A DNA stretch of 64,000 nt from Membranipora membranacea (lineage: Eukaryota > Bryozoa > Gymnolaemata > Cheilostomatida > Membraniporidae), in the NCBI GenBank assembly GCA_914767715.1, contig OU612069.1, positions 27,029,387 through 27,093,386 on the forward strand. The letters run 5' to 3'. The position numbers and the translations under genes were made by a program. Shown piece by piece: positions 1 to 11,172 of the stretch; the first letter of the stretch is position 1, and each line of letters begins with the position of its first letter. The notes under the pieces were generated by a model. The model searched no databases and was not told where the DNA came from. It worked only from the letters and a program-made list of their open reading frames with translations.

Positions 1-142
1 AAATAATACTGGTATAACGGTAAATAGGTGAATTGTTGGATTGAGTTTAGTGTTTGATTTGAGTTGCCTCTATACAAAATGTCACAAGAGTTGAAATGTT
101 AGATCAAGCGTTTATTATGGTCAGCTGTTTATCAATTTACAG

Positions 143-364
143 GCCAGAATAACTGAATTTTTAAACAAGTTTGCAGCCCATTCAACAGAAGAGAATTTCT
201 CACAACATATAACCTATGCCATAAATGACAAAATGGTTGAACGCAACAATTTTCACTGGTCAGATCACAAGTTGTTGAAACAAAAACGCAACACTGACCT
301 TGTCATATTGGCTGCTGTCTGTGTCATCAATATCAGCATCTTGGGGGGAATTTTTTCTTGGTGA
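143..364 (+). CDS. C-terminal exon of an unidentified membrane-anchored protein
   Basis: A pyrimidine-poor but usable acceptor (ATCAATTTACAG) is followed by an open frame of 73 codons ending at TGA 362-364. The peptide begins ARITEFLNKF. It has a charged middle part containing VERNNFHWSDHKLLKQKRN and ends in a hydrophobic stretch, TDLVILAAVCVINISILGG, followed by IFSW. That layout suggests a C-terminal transmembrane anchor with only a few residues beyond it. The rest of the gene lies left of the window. I do not recognise the family. No start codon belongs to this exon, so it was chosen on splice signal, open frame and composition. It could be a chance open frame, but the amphipathic then hydrophobic pattern argues for real coding. 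Confidence 0.5.
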   Translation, partial: ARITEFLNKFAAHSTEENFSQHITYAINDKMVERNNFHWSDHKLLKQKRNTDLVILAAVCVINISILGGIFSW

Positions 365-767
365 CCTTGGTGCCCTTTGTAACATCGTTTCTTGTGGGTA
401 CAGAGCTTATAACAATTCCACCTTCATTTATTTAGACTGGAACAATCTAAAGTATAACAAGAGGTATAAAGGATAATCAACTTAATATATCGAGGTGCGC
501 GCCTTCATGTTTTTCATATCAAAGTTTTTCAGATTTTAAAGAAAACTGATCGCGTAGGATAGTCTTGAAAAGGTTTTTACTTCAGTATGGTCTTTGAAAG
601 CTGACGCCTTCAAATTACTGAATTGGTGTTGACTCTTGCAAAATATTAGTCATCGTGGTTGATACTCATTTTTCGTCATGATAAGACTACAGATATCATG
701 CTGTTACTGTTGCAGTTGTCGCTCAGGAGAACAGATGTTTAAATGGAATGTTCTAAGCTTATCTGAA

Positions 768-773
768 AATAAA
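768..773 (+). terminator. Candidate poly(A) signal
   Basis: An AATAAA hexamer lies about 400 bases after the stop at 364 and could end the transcript of the upstream gene. The hexamer is common by chance in AT-rich DNA, so the call rests only on its position. Confidence 0.25.
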
Positions 774-865
774 AAGGGCAATATCAATATCAAGCTCAAT
801 ATCAATTGTTGTACCAGTAATTATCTATCATTAAACATGTAAAGCATTTATTTTTAATGAATAGA

Positions 866-1179
866 TCAGAGGATCAGAGGTGAAACATTTTGTTAAATCT
901 ATGCCGCAAAAAAGATTTGTTCATAAAAGTAGACTTAAACACCTGTTTAGTCAATCGAGTAAATACAAATACAAGAAACCTTACATCGTTGGCATTAATT
1001 ATGCTGCAGATGGAGAATTACGCAGTCAGGAACTACGATATTAACAACTCACCACCTCAAAGAGAATCACAAGCAGTGCAGTGTATTTAGATCAATCCTC
1101 AACTGAACAGTTCAAACTCTATGCCTCCACTCCTCAATTATCCAAACAGAGAAGCATTGAATTCATTATAGAAGTGAAG
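866..1179 (+). pseudogene. Exon-like block with one in-frame stop
   Basis: The frame through ATG 901 reads MPQKRFVHKSRLKHLF and continues basic and tyrosine-rich to a TAA at 1042-1044. The same frame then reopens and runs through TSSAVYLDQSSTEQFKLY and QRSIEFIIEVK to a good donor, AAG|GTAAAC, at 1179/1180. Composition on both sides of the stop looks coding. The donor leaves phase 0, which is what the next convincing plus-strand exon (6221) needs, so it may be an upstream exon of that gene across a 5 kb intron. The stop could mean a pseudogene, a sequencing error, or two separate exons. The product is not recognised. Confidence 0.33.
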
Positions 1180-1348
1180 GTAAACTTTAGAAAATGATAA
1201 CATTATGAGAACTGGTTACTTCAACAATAGAAGCTATGCACTGCTGGCTTATAGGAAAGCTAAATGAGAGCTGCAATGAATAGCTTACAAGGAGAAGGTT
1301 ATATTATCTTGGTATTATCTTTCAGCTTGTTTTGAGAAATAATCTTAT

Positions 1349-1786
1349 GGCTGGTGCACATTGTCCCAGACGACCATCCCAGATAGCCATCCCGGTCAAT
1401 GTGAACATGAAAATGACACTATCCCAGACTGTCTGGGTCCGTCTGAGACAGTATCGGGTAAGTTTGTAAGCGTCAAACTTTCCCGATGCTATCCCAGACA
1501 GACCCAGACTCATTTTGCATATGGGTGCTATGTGAACCAGACATTTGGATCAATGAACTAAACCTTTAGTTCATTGTTTGGTTCATTGTTTGGATGATCT
1601 GGGTCGATCTGGGACGATCCTAAACAATGTGAACATCATCCCAGCACTATCCCAGACAAAAACCTAACTGCTAGTCTGGGATGAATTTTATAATGGGAAC
1701 ATAAGACTGGGAGCATCTGGGATAAGCATCTGGGATAAGCATCTGGGATGGCATCCCAGTGTCATCTGGGACAATGTGAACCAGCC
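1349..1786. mobile_element. Miniature inverted-repeat element (CCCAGA-rich)
   Basis: The ends are inverted copies: GGCTGGTGCACATTGTCCCA at the left, and at the right the complement of GGCTGGTTCACATTGTCCCA. The interior is packed with short alternating CCCAGA and TCTGGG words, so the whole 438 bp can fold on itself. It has no coding capacity and no clear target duplication. It is a non-autonomous DNA element of unknown superfamily. Confidence 0.6.
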
Positions 1787-1950
1787 TTTAGCCTCAGCTT
1801 AAATTAAATAACCTAATTACATCTCCAGTTAATGACGTCTAATGGAAGTAATGTCAAGAACAAGCGTTTTATAACAATGCTCTCAGTGATGGCTTATATA
1901 AAATAAAGCGCTAACGGAAAAATCTGACTGGCGTCTCATGGGCAGGAGTA

Positions 1951-2045
1951 GGAGGTGGCTCAGTTGGTTAGAGTTCCGGTCTGCCGTAACGATAATGTTT
2001 TGAAGGTTGTGGGTTCAAATCACCAGTTTGGAACACTGTTTTTTT
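1951..2045 (+). repeat. tRNA-derived SINE head or tRNA pseudogene
   Basis: An A-box-like TGGCTCAGTTGG (1956-1967) and a B-box-like GGTTCAAATCA (2012-2022) sit 45 bases apart and are followed by a run of T at 2039-2046. This is the internal RNA polymerase III promoter layout of tRNAs. The T-arm stem does not pair well and no clean anticodon stem is visible, so a functional tRNA is unlikely. Confidence 0.5.
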
Positions 2046-2904
2046 AATCAACCATCGGCAATTCTATCGATTCAAGATCTAGGGTGTATATGTAATTTTG
2101 GCTTCACTGATCGTAAACAATTGTTGTATCTTTTTCCACTGTACATGAAATACCAGTTTCAAAGATGACACCAGCTCGTATAATTTCATTATACCCCTGA
2201 TCGATCAGAGGAATGTGTGGTAACATAGTTGATTTAGGTACCTCGGAACCACTGACCTATATAGAACACCCAGCTGGACTGTTATAACATTGAGATTGTG
2301 AAAATACAAATCCTATAGAGCTGTAAAAAATGGAACATTATTGACATTTTGGAAGTATTTGATAGGAAATCACAAAATAATGAACATCATGACCTCATAT
2401 TCAAACTAAAGCACAACAATAGCCAAAGCTCAATAATATCGCGGTAAACTTCCAATGTTTTCTAAAATTGATCTAAGAATATTTTCAGTGTAGTACCGAG
2501 GAGTATTGGCAATAAGTAATCAGCTTTTTACAGCCATCGGAGATTTCTGATCAACACCTGTTTCACCTTATGTGCGCTGACTTGGCAAATAATGTTTGTT
2601 TGTGCTGACTATTAGAGGTTTTTAATTGATATGACACTGCTGCTGAATTTTATCTTGGGTACATATTATACAAGTCATGCTCATCTTGTCTCTAGCTTGA
2701 TCTCCCAGTGTTTACTAAATTGGTTTTTGCTCTAATTCTTCATTATCAGCAAATTTTGACAACATTGTGTTAGAGCTGTCAAGTTTGAATGCACTGAGAT
2801 TCCTTGTCAATTGCAAGGTTTTTCACAAAGTTGAGAAAAGAGAATTCATCTGTTGTTGCAGTTTATTGTTACCAAAGGATTTTATTGAAGATCAACTTTA
2901 GAAA

Positions 2905-3045
2905 TTGTTTTTGTAGTTTATACCTATTAATCTATTTTTATAGTTTATTTTTTATAGTTTATTAATCTATTTTTGTAGTTTATACCTATTAATACCTATT
3001 AATTAGTAGTTTATACCTAAAAATGTAGTTTATATCCTATTAATT
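2905..3045. repeat. Imperfect tandem array, TAGTTTATACCTATTAAT type
   Basis: Words of the form GTAGTTTATACCTATTAAT and shortened variants recur about seven times over 140 bases with slippage between them. Confidence 0.6.
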
Positions 3046-4789
3046 CTTGTTACTTGAGTATTTTTTCTTTTTCTCTCCGCTTAATTTTTTTTTCTTTTTT
3101 GTTCTGTCACTGCATGAAAAGCATTCCTAAAGATGATGTAGAATGACAATAAAATATATATATACCTCAATGCTTTACCTGTAAGCAAGGTTTTAGCTTG
3201 CTGAAAATCGTTTGACCAGCTTTCCACTCCGCTTTTTGAGGACTATGAAGTTAAGAGGGTTTTCAGGAGCTTTCAGACTTCGGATCATGAGGCTTTTGAT
3301 ATTTTTATTTCTGTTTTGACAACTGCAGCTCAGATGTTTTAATCTGTTTTGGAGACACATAAATGATGATTTGAGCTTGTTGATGCAAGTTTTTATGTTT
3401 TAGACAATGATATATCTGTCATTATAAACAATCAAAAAAGCAAACATTTTGTCTGTCTTTGACTGTTACTGATGGCTGTGAGATTATAAAATAACATATC
3501 AAGTATTCTATTGGATAGATATCTGGAAACTATACTGCACTTGGCTTGGTAACCAAGAGGACGGATCTGTTCAGGAACCGTGATGCGCAGAATATTCATT
3601 GCTAGTGTATTGATTAACGCGTATTTGTCTAGTTTTAATTTCTTTTCAAATTTGTCCTCCATCGCAGTATGAATTATTTAACTCTCCATTGAAATCGATA
3701 ATAATAGGATGTTATGAGCTACTTTGAAGCAGCAAAGTTTTCAGTGAAACTTAACTGTATAACCTGGAAACATCCAGACTTGCACGTTTCCTGATATCTG
3801 GCAAAAATGTTGACGTATTGGCCTATCTGAACCATAATTTCCTGCTAAATGTGAGTGACCTGAACATAGATACTAATCCGTAATGTCATGCAATGAGACA
3901 CAGAGTCTATATTCCACGTAGAAGAGAACACATCATGGGCTGGTATTAGATGTAAAATTTTTTATCGTACACTCATCAACGAAACACTTGAAAATCGGAT
4001 GCTCTGATAATTCTATTTCTGCTGAAAGAAGTTGTATCATTCAACAAAACTGTTTTAGTGTGTGGGTTACGGGTTAATCTTAAAACTGATACCGAATAGT
4101 TGCTTTTTTTACATATTTTACTTTTATAGTAATTTTTTTTCATCAAATGGGTCACATCAAAATTTCATTGATTCCATAACCTGGCCTTTATTTAGGTTAG
4201 TAACCTTTTGTACCACTGAATTTAAATTCTAGTCAATGTTAATTAAACTGTTATAGTGCCAAGGAGAATCCATCAGTGTAATTTCTAATTATACACACTA
4301 ATCCTATAATTAACATATTGTTGATCAAATCATCAGTAATTGTCTCTGTTGTTAAGAAACCAACTTTGAATTATCATTCATCTCAAATAGCAATATTATC
4401 TTATAACAATGAATACTATGGATTAACCTGCCAGTTTGAATGCTCAAAAGCAGTGGTATAATTTTGTCTCATTCAAATCATTGAAAATTTGCAATGCAAC
4501 CGGTAAGACATTCTTCGGAAATATTGTATAGTGTGATCGGATGATAGAATTTTCGGAGAAGCAGTCAAATAACTCAAGGCATGGCTACCTACATATCTTT
4601 GGTGGCCAGTCAGCAAGCTGAAACTGATGTAGTGCTCTCAGGGCTCTGCCAAACAATTTCCCCTTCTCTCCTGCCGTTCTCACCCAATAATATTCAATAA
4701 GAAATTTTACAAACAGCCATTGCTACTATAATGTTCCTAAACTGACTACATATAGACCCAATATTGACCTTAAACTGAGCAAAAATTGA

Positions 4790-4975
4790 CCTGATATCGA
4801 TGTCAGATCACCTCCAATTCTCTCTAATATTGACATCAGTTGGACGTCAGTTGGACATCAAACTGACGTCAATCATCAACCCCATCTGGACGTTGATTAG
4901 CGTTTCACCTCAGACCCTAAAATCAACGTCAAACTGACGTCAATTGGACGTCCGGGTACCCGTTGGGTTGAGGAT
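4790..4975. repeat. TGACGTCA-rich repeat
   Basis: GACATCAGTTGG, GACGTCAGTTGG and AACTGACGTCAAT recur in both orientations within 180 bases. The palindromic octamer TGACGTCA occurs at least twice. The array ends in CGGGTACCCGTTGGGTTGAG. It looks like the end of an inverted-repeat element rather than a promoter cluster. Confidence 0.45.
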
Positions 4976-6220
4976 TCCAAATATGGAATTATTTTTCCAA
5001 AATATGAATTACGAGCTGAGATATCTTGTAAAATGGGTAACCTTCCTCATGATGTCAACACACAATTTTTGGAGATGTCTCCATTCGTCTATGTAGCGGC
5101 AGCCGTGGTTAAGTTCTTGAGTTATTTATTGAGCCGTAAGTCTCGAACTGATGCCATTAAGACACCGTGAAAACTACAAAGTTTAAACAACAAGTTGGTA
5201 AAAATGTGTTTCCAAAAGTATGAAATTAGCAGGTATAACATCAAATACAGTTGAGACTTTTACATTATTTCACATCAAAGATATTAACAGTTCAGATTCA
5301 CAGAAAAAGTAAAGTTATTAATTACCTGATTGGCTCTATAAAACGGCTGCGCTAAATTGGTGGAACATGACATGACCTTCCATGGCTAGGCCAAGCATAG
5401 AACAAATCTCTATGATCAATACACAAGTATTTATAGTCAGTTAAATTGTTTACAAAAACATCTGCATGATTCATATAGCTAGCGACAGCGACAGCAAACC
5501 ACCGAACAGGTGGATATCTGATTAATAACCACAAAAGGTTACAAAATATTTACTGGTTGTTGACAAAAGCATGGGTTTATGATTCACTTTCTTATGAAAA
5601 TATTAGGCTTTATACAGTGCAAAGTAGATAAACAAGAAGAGCTAAAATTAGGCCATGCTGGCCGTTACAGTCTATAATACAACTTTCTTTACCTCTCAGA
5701 TTGTCTGAGATAATTTTATCAGCAACAGGAAACAACCATTTCAAATGTTAAAAATCAGGACATATGTCTGACATAATGGTCTTTTCTGATTCCTGTGAAC
5801 AATATGGCGTAAAATAGTTTACACACTCTTTTAATTAAGTTCAAAGAATTATATCGCTTGGGAGCATCACCAATTTGTGTGCTGATGCCAGACTCATACC
5901 TTTCATGATTTGCCTCCCTCCACACTGTTGTGTATACGAGGTACAATCAGTTGGCACGAGCATTTATCAAGACAATCCCACTCGATTGGTAGTTAATTCT
6001 TGATCCCTTTGCCTGCGGCGTGAACAGTGAATGGGGGCAACAGGAATACAGGCAATTGGATCAAACTTGTTCTAGAATAATCTGAAGTACCAGTATGCAT
6101 GCGTTATCTTTCAACTTGCAAGTTTTAAATCTATAAACATAAAAAAAGGACGAAGTTTCTTATGTAAATCCCATCCTCTACACTTTACAATTTTCATTAC
6201 ATGATTAGATTTTTTAACAG

Positions 6221-8014
6221 ATACTCAATGCAGCATTAGTCAGAAGATCTCATGTAAAACTCGAAATTGGTGATTATGTCTCTGGGTTCATTGCCCATAC
6301 CCTAGATATTAGTGCACACTGTTCCTATGATTCAATAATTGAAAATTTGATAGGTCATCGGTTGTTGTTGAGAGAGCCATGAACTTACTTGATCATAAAC
6401 CCTGCAAAGAAATCCTACTAATGATTTAATCACTCTGGCTTGAATAATACAAGTCCAACATGTTTCAGTGAGCAGGCTAGATAACTAAAATGTTATATAT
6501 GTAATGTCGATTTACGTTATTTCCAGGTATAGAAATGAGCGTCACCAACTATGAAGCTCAATTTTGTAAATCTCCTATGGATACTGAGTTAATCATGATA
6601 ATGAATTCAGATACTGTCAATTATGGGAGAATCCTCGGTCCAGGGTCAATGAGTTCAGGATCAGAAAACAGGTCACAAATCTGCAGAGTGAAGATCAGAA
6701 GTCAGCAGGAGAGTCTTATTGTTTTCCACCAACTAACTTCATTAAACGTTCCCTGTATGGAAGATCAAAGACTAGGGCTACGTATGGCAAGCACCGAGGA
6801 ACCTTGCATCGAACAGAAAGAGCATTCTGATGGATTGATAGAAGTATCCCTCAACCTTGCACATCTTAATCATACGGATTTCAGCATAAAATTTACAGGT
6901 AAAAAAAATCAAGAGGTGACCATAAGATTTGTGTGAAATGGAAAGTAGGTAATCTTATTTCAGTTAAAGGGCAACCAGGGTTTCGCAGCTATGCATTAAT
7001 GGGTAGGAAATAATGTGCTGGGCAGCATCAATTTTGTGCATTACGCGATGCAAAACTCAAAGTAGTTGCTCACTCTAAGCTGGGTAACACTTCAGTTTAG
7101 GGGAGGTTTCAAGACTTTGCTGTAATAATTATAGAGCACAGGCTAAATAATAACAGGAACAGGAAACTGCTATGTGGTATTCTCTTTTAGGTGAGTTTGA
7201 GTGCCTGATGGAAGAAATGTTTCACAAGAATTCTGGCTGAATAATCATCCGAATTATATTTTGTCTTTTTCCCCATGCAGAAGGTGCAATCTGCTATTAA
7301 TCAATGGCCATCAATGAGAATTTGTTTGAAACCTTGGTTGCCCTTTAAAGCAACAACACTTGGTCATTCTGCTGCTTTTATTTTCTTTAGAATGCTCTTT
7401 TAATCTCAAGGTAAAGATCAGAACAATAATTGAACCAGGAAAGAAATTATTGATAGTGGCAAGTTCTCAGTATTTTGTCCTGACCTGACTATACCAGTAT
7501 TTGATCTCACTGGAATGTTTGTTTCCCCCCCCCCCCCCCTGCCTCTAATCTCACTAATTGAGTGATGGAGATTTGTCATGTTTGGTAAGACTGCAAAAAT
7601 GATCAATTAACCATAATCTATTGCTGCCATTGCTGAGGCTTTGTTTGTAGCACTGAGATCATACACAACAAAGGGTCATAGACATCAATTGACAATCCAA
7701 ATATGCATAATTTATCTCTGCCTTTTATATCGAATTTGAATATAAATAACTTTCTAGTTTATCCCAAATTTACGATAGGCATCGCAAATGGCAACACATT
7801 GGGAAACACCTTTGGCAACGCGCTGGACAGCACTATTGAAATCAAAGGTGATTACCTGACTATTAATGCTTCCAGACAACCAGTAGGCTACATTACAGAC
7901 ATGGCTGCATTAGAAAACATTCCAAACAGCCACCGGTACCACGTTAAAGAGATTATGTGTAAAAAGTTTTCCGCTGACAATATTTCAATGCACAGAACAC
8001 TTCGGGTATTGTAA
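6221..8014 (+). CDS. Three terminal exons of an unidentified, possibly extracellular beta-sandwich protein
   Basis: Exons 6221-6353, 6527-6898 and 7758-8014 join in phase. The first ends with one base (GATAG|GTCATC) and the second begins with two after TTATTTCCAG. The second ends with one base (TTTACAG|GTAAAA) and the third begins with two after TTTCTAG. The joined frame is about 250 residues, ending at TAA 8012-8014. The first part reads VKLEIGDYVSGFIAHTLDI. The middle has three spaced cysteines (QICRV, VPCME, EPCIE) among alternating hydrophobic strands such as ESLIVFHQLTSL and GLIEVSLNLAHL, which recalls CUB-like domains, but the match is loose. The C-terminal part (IANGNTLGNTFGNALDS, then INASRQPVGYI) is not recognised. 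The first exon starts in phase 0, so 5' exons are missing. Two phase agreements in a row make a real gene likely. Confidence 0.6.
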
Positions 8015-9646
8015 TGATGTGATATGATGAAGTTTACCAAGAAGCGTGGAAGATCAATGAAACATTGTTGCAAATACTGGAGAATAAGGGTGCTAGAGAA
8101 TTTAAGGTTTTTTTGTGAGGTAATCTCATTCTTGGCATAATAACTCTGTGCAATGATGAGCTTTGAAGCAGAGTTTGGTGAAATAATTCGATAAAAATAT
8201 ACGAATGGAATTTGGAAAATTATCTAGTAGTTTGCATAAAAGGTTACAACTTCCCGCCTCCTCACTCTTCTGTCAAAGAATGATCATCATTGCACTTGCA
8301 CCCAAACAACCATCATTATAAACATTAATATGGTCGAAAATAAAAAATCATCGCATTCATTTTCAGCAGCAAAAACAGGAATTTAGGTCAGCTTACAATG
8401 ACTCCTGTCTCTCTGATTCCACAAGTGTGTCATGCTGACTTGTTACAAGTGCAATGGAATGTGTGTGAAAGATTAACAAACAGTGTTAATTGTACTTAAT
8501 TGGACAATTAAAGATTTTGACAACAAGGATATCAAGGTAATTATATAGTTATGCCTGTTATTGGCTAACCTCTCTGCTTGTGGCACTCAAGCTGAAAAAA
8601 ATTTAAATTTATTACTTTCACTTAACTACTAGTCTAACATTTTAATACTATCTATACTAGTGCCAAAAACCTACTAGGGAACTACCATCCAAGAGTGAGA
8701 GAGAAAAATGCCAAAATTGCTTCCTGTACACCATATAACTGAATGGCTGAGAATGATATGAATTGAATTGAATTGAATTGAATTGAATATATTTTTGGTA
8801 ATTGTGTTAGAAACACTTTACAATTTAGGCGTGAGCCATATCTCTCTCAGTTATTTAAAAGACGAATACTAAAAGGCACAAAGCTGCACAAAAATCTTGA
8901 TGTTCAAGTTTTTGGCATGATAAAATGTTTACGATTACTTTTATAACAATTGCACACACATTAACACATTAACACACATTCCTATGTGCATATTACCCCA
9001 CTATGTGGGGAAATATGGTCTGCGGCACAAATCATGATTCATGTCATAACTAGAAAGTAAATTATTTGTCAGAAAATGTCAAGGAATAGATATATCTATG
9101 ATCAACAGTATGATTGATGTTTGATCTCTAGGTATAATATTTATATAAATTGTCCCCATCGAGAAAAAAACATATCCATATCCCCGCTCTCCCCTACTAT
9201 GCTCATTAATGACCTGATCTGAAATCTTTTAGACTATTTGTCGATGAGACATTTAGAGATGATTGCTAGGTATCAAATCATGTATTCATTGCTGACTGAT
9301 ACTGTTGCCCATTACAAGCCACGCAAACGGCAACGTCAATCAACTATGTCAAATATGTCAAGTATGTGAGCAATGTCCTGCTTAATTTCCATCTTGGCAC
9401 TGTTCACACTCTCCCAAAAGTGTAATTGTAATTTTCAAAATGATACTGAGTCTTTTAATCGGATGTACTGAGCTGTCATAATCATCTACAGAGTAGATAA
9501 TTGCAAAAGCTCAACTTTATCCACCATACACACATGTTCTGTTTACTTTAAATACCAAAACTGTTATTTCTCTCCATCTAAAACAGCAAAAGTAAAACTA
9601 AAGAATAGAGCACAGTCCGATATCACAACAACTACCTAGCAATAAC
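8015..9646. other. Non-coding stretch downstream of the gene
   Basis: An AATAAA within GAAAATAAAAAATC near 8338 could serve the gene ending at 8014. Otherwise only simple repeats are visible. Confidence 0.4.
8760..8787. repeat. (GAATT)n microsatellite
   Basis: Five to six direct copies of GAATT in a row. Confidence 0.9.
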
Positions 9647-10158
9647 ATAGACAGTTTTCTGAGCTCTGATTTAGGCCTCAATTTGGAGTTGTCCCCTCTC
9701 CAGTTTGGTACTTTTAACCCACGCCGCATAGGAAAAACGTGCTGAAATGAGGGTTTTCTTGAAAACCGCTTATAATAGGATAAAAATTATTTTTGATTCA
9801 GAATCTGCAACATTGAAAACTCATGGACATAGTTTGGGAAATAATTTTAGTGTTTGGATAGTCGATTCTAGCATTTACTGCCTGTTTTGCGGACAATTTA
9901 GCAGAATATTTCATGAGTTTCGTCACTAAAATTAAGATTTATCAACATTCAAGCCTCCAATGATTTGGAAACCCTGTCTCACAGAGTTTTCAATGGTGCT
10001 GACTCTGAATCAAAAATAATTTTCATCCTAACATTAGCAGTTTTCAATATAACCCTCTTTCAGCAGGTTTCTCCTATGCGGCGTGGGTTAAAAGTACCAA
10101 ACTGGAGAGAGGACAAGTCCGAATTGAGGCATAAATAAGAGCTCAGAAAACTGTCTAT
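9647..10158. mobile_element. Long-TIR MITE, Tc1/mariner-like
   Basis: Two inverted arms of roughly 200 bases each. The left arm starts TAGACAGTTTTCTGAGCTC and the right arm ends with its complement. Inside, the words CCAGTTTGGTACTTTTAACC and CCCACGCCGCATAGG are mirrored as CCTATGCGGCGTGGG. Each outer end is next to a TA dinucleotide, as expected for TA-targeting elements. There is no transposase. Confidence 0.75.
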
Positions 10159-10370
10159 TGATATCAAAAACTAAATCAGTTTTATGGAAACAATGAATGT
10201 ATGTATGTATGCATTTATGTTCCTCCTAAAAACAGCAGTGTGTTGTACTGGAGTGAATTCCACTAGTAAAAAGAGTTAGCAATAAAATATAAAATGATAA
10301 AAAGGGTTACAAAAAATTATGTTGAAAAGTTGAGTATTTATAAAAAAATGTATTTCTTAGCTTCTCTGTC

Positions 10371-11172
10371 CTACAGCGGGTGGGTGGCGAGATCAACCAG
10401 AGTCTGTCGCCCACTCTTCCTAATTATAAGCTTGTTGAGTGGGTGCCCCTTATCGTTGAAAATATTGGACGTGGTGTTACGTGACAGGTAAGCTATAAAA
10501 TCTTGGATATATGGCAGCTGATAATGACATACGGCATCTCTATAGTGCATATCACTGTTGATGACCTTCATCGCTCGCCTTTCTACCTGTATCATCTTCT
10601 CTAGAGACTGCTCAGTAATAAGTGAAACCCACATTTTTTGCATGCATAAGTGAGCACAGACCGAATGTTGGCTGTGTAGTATAGTTTCAGACCTTGTGCA
10701 TTCAGCCCTAGTCACTTCCATGGGCCCAGCTTCCTCCCCTGAGGAGCACCCATAGTCACATGCTTATACTCAGACTGCTCACCAAGCTTGACACGACACT
10801 GTCTGTGACTCAGAAGATTATCAATCAGGTTGATCAGTCCACTGTTTACCCCTAGTGTTTGGAGTTTTCTTATCAGGCGGTTTGGATATAGGCGATCAGA
10901 AGCCTTGGACATGTTGATAAAGGGGGTAATGACGTGGCTGGTTTTCTTATCGTCTAGATATTGGCACCAGTCATAGTGGCATGTAGCAGGGCGTCGGTCG
11001 TGGAGAGGTACCTTTGATATACGTATTGAATGTTATCCAGTTTATTGCTGATATTCGATTTAAGTCTCTCAAGGATTACTTCTTCTGCCATCTTGCCAAT
11101 ATGATGTAGAAGTGAGATGGGAATGAAATACAAAAAGAACTGTTTCAGATTCTTTTGACAAGATGGATTCAA
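10371..11172 (-). pseudogene. Reverse transcriptase fragments of a CR1/jockey-type LINE
   Basis: Three minus-strand frames carry successive parts of a non-LTR reverse transcriptase. At 11172-10954: PISLLHHIGKMAEEVILERL, then STTDALLHA (RT motif 1-2 region). At 10912-10712: SGLINLIDNLLSHRQCRVKL, then VTMGAPQGRKLGP, the GxPQGxxLGP motif. At 10721-10371: LEKMIQVERRAMKVIN and KGHPLNKLI, the usual tail after the RT domain, ending at a stop near 10371. The YADD catalytic segment between the second and third blocks is missing, and the frame shifts between blocks. No endonuclease domain is visible. It is a dead, 5'-truncated and internally deleted copy. Confidence 0.8.

Larger units (their letters stand above)
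2046..6220. other. Non-coding stretch, probably intron or intergenic
   Basis: Apart from the two repeat arrays listed separately, I see no exon I can support. A short open frame on the minus strand near 3432-3662 has no splice or family support. Confidence 0.4.

Noticed and set aside
1951-2045. Functional tRNA gene
   Set aside because: A- and B-box words are present, but the T-stem and anticodon stem do not pair; a SINE or pseudogene fits better.
4790-4975. CREB-type enhancer cluster
   Set aside because: TGACGTCA occurs within a palindromic repeat with many near-variants in both orientations and no gene start nearby.
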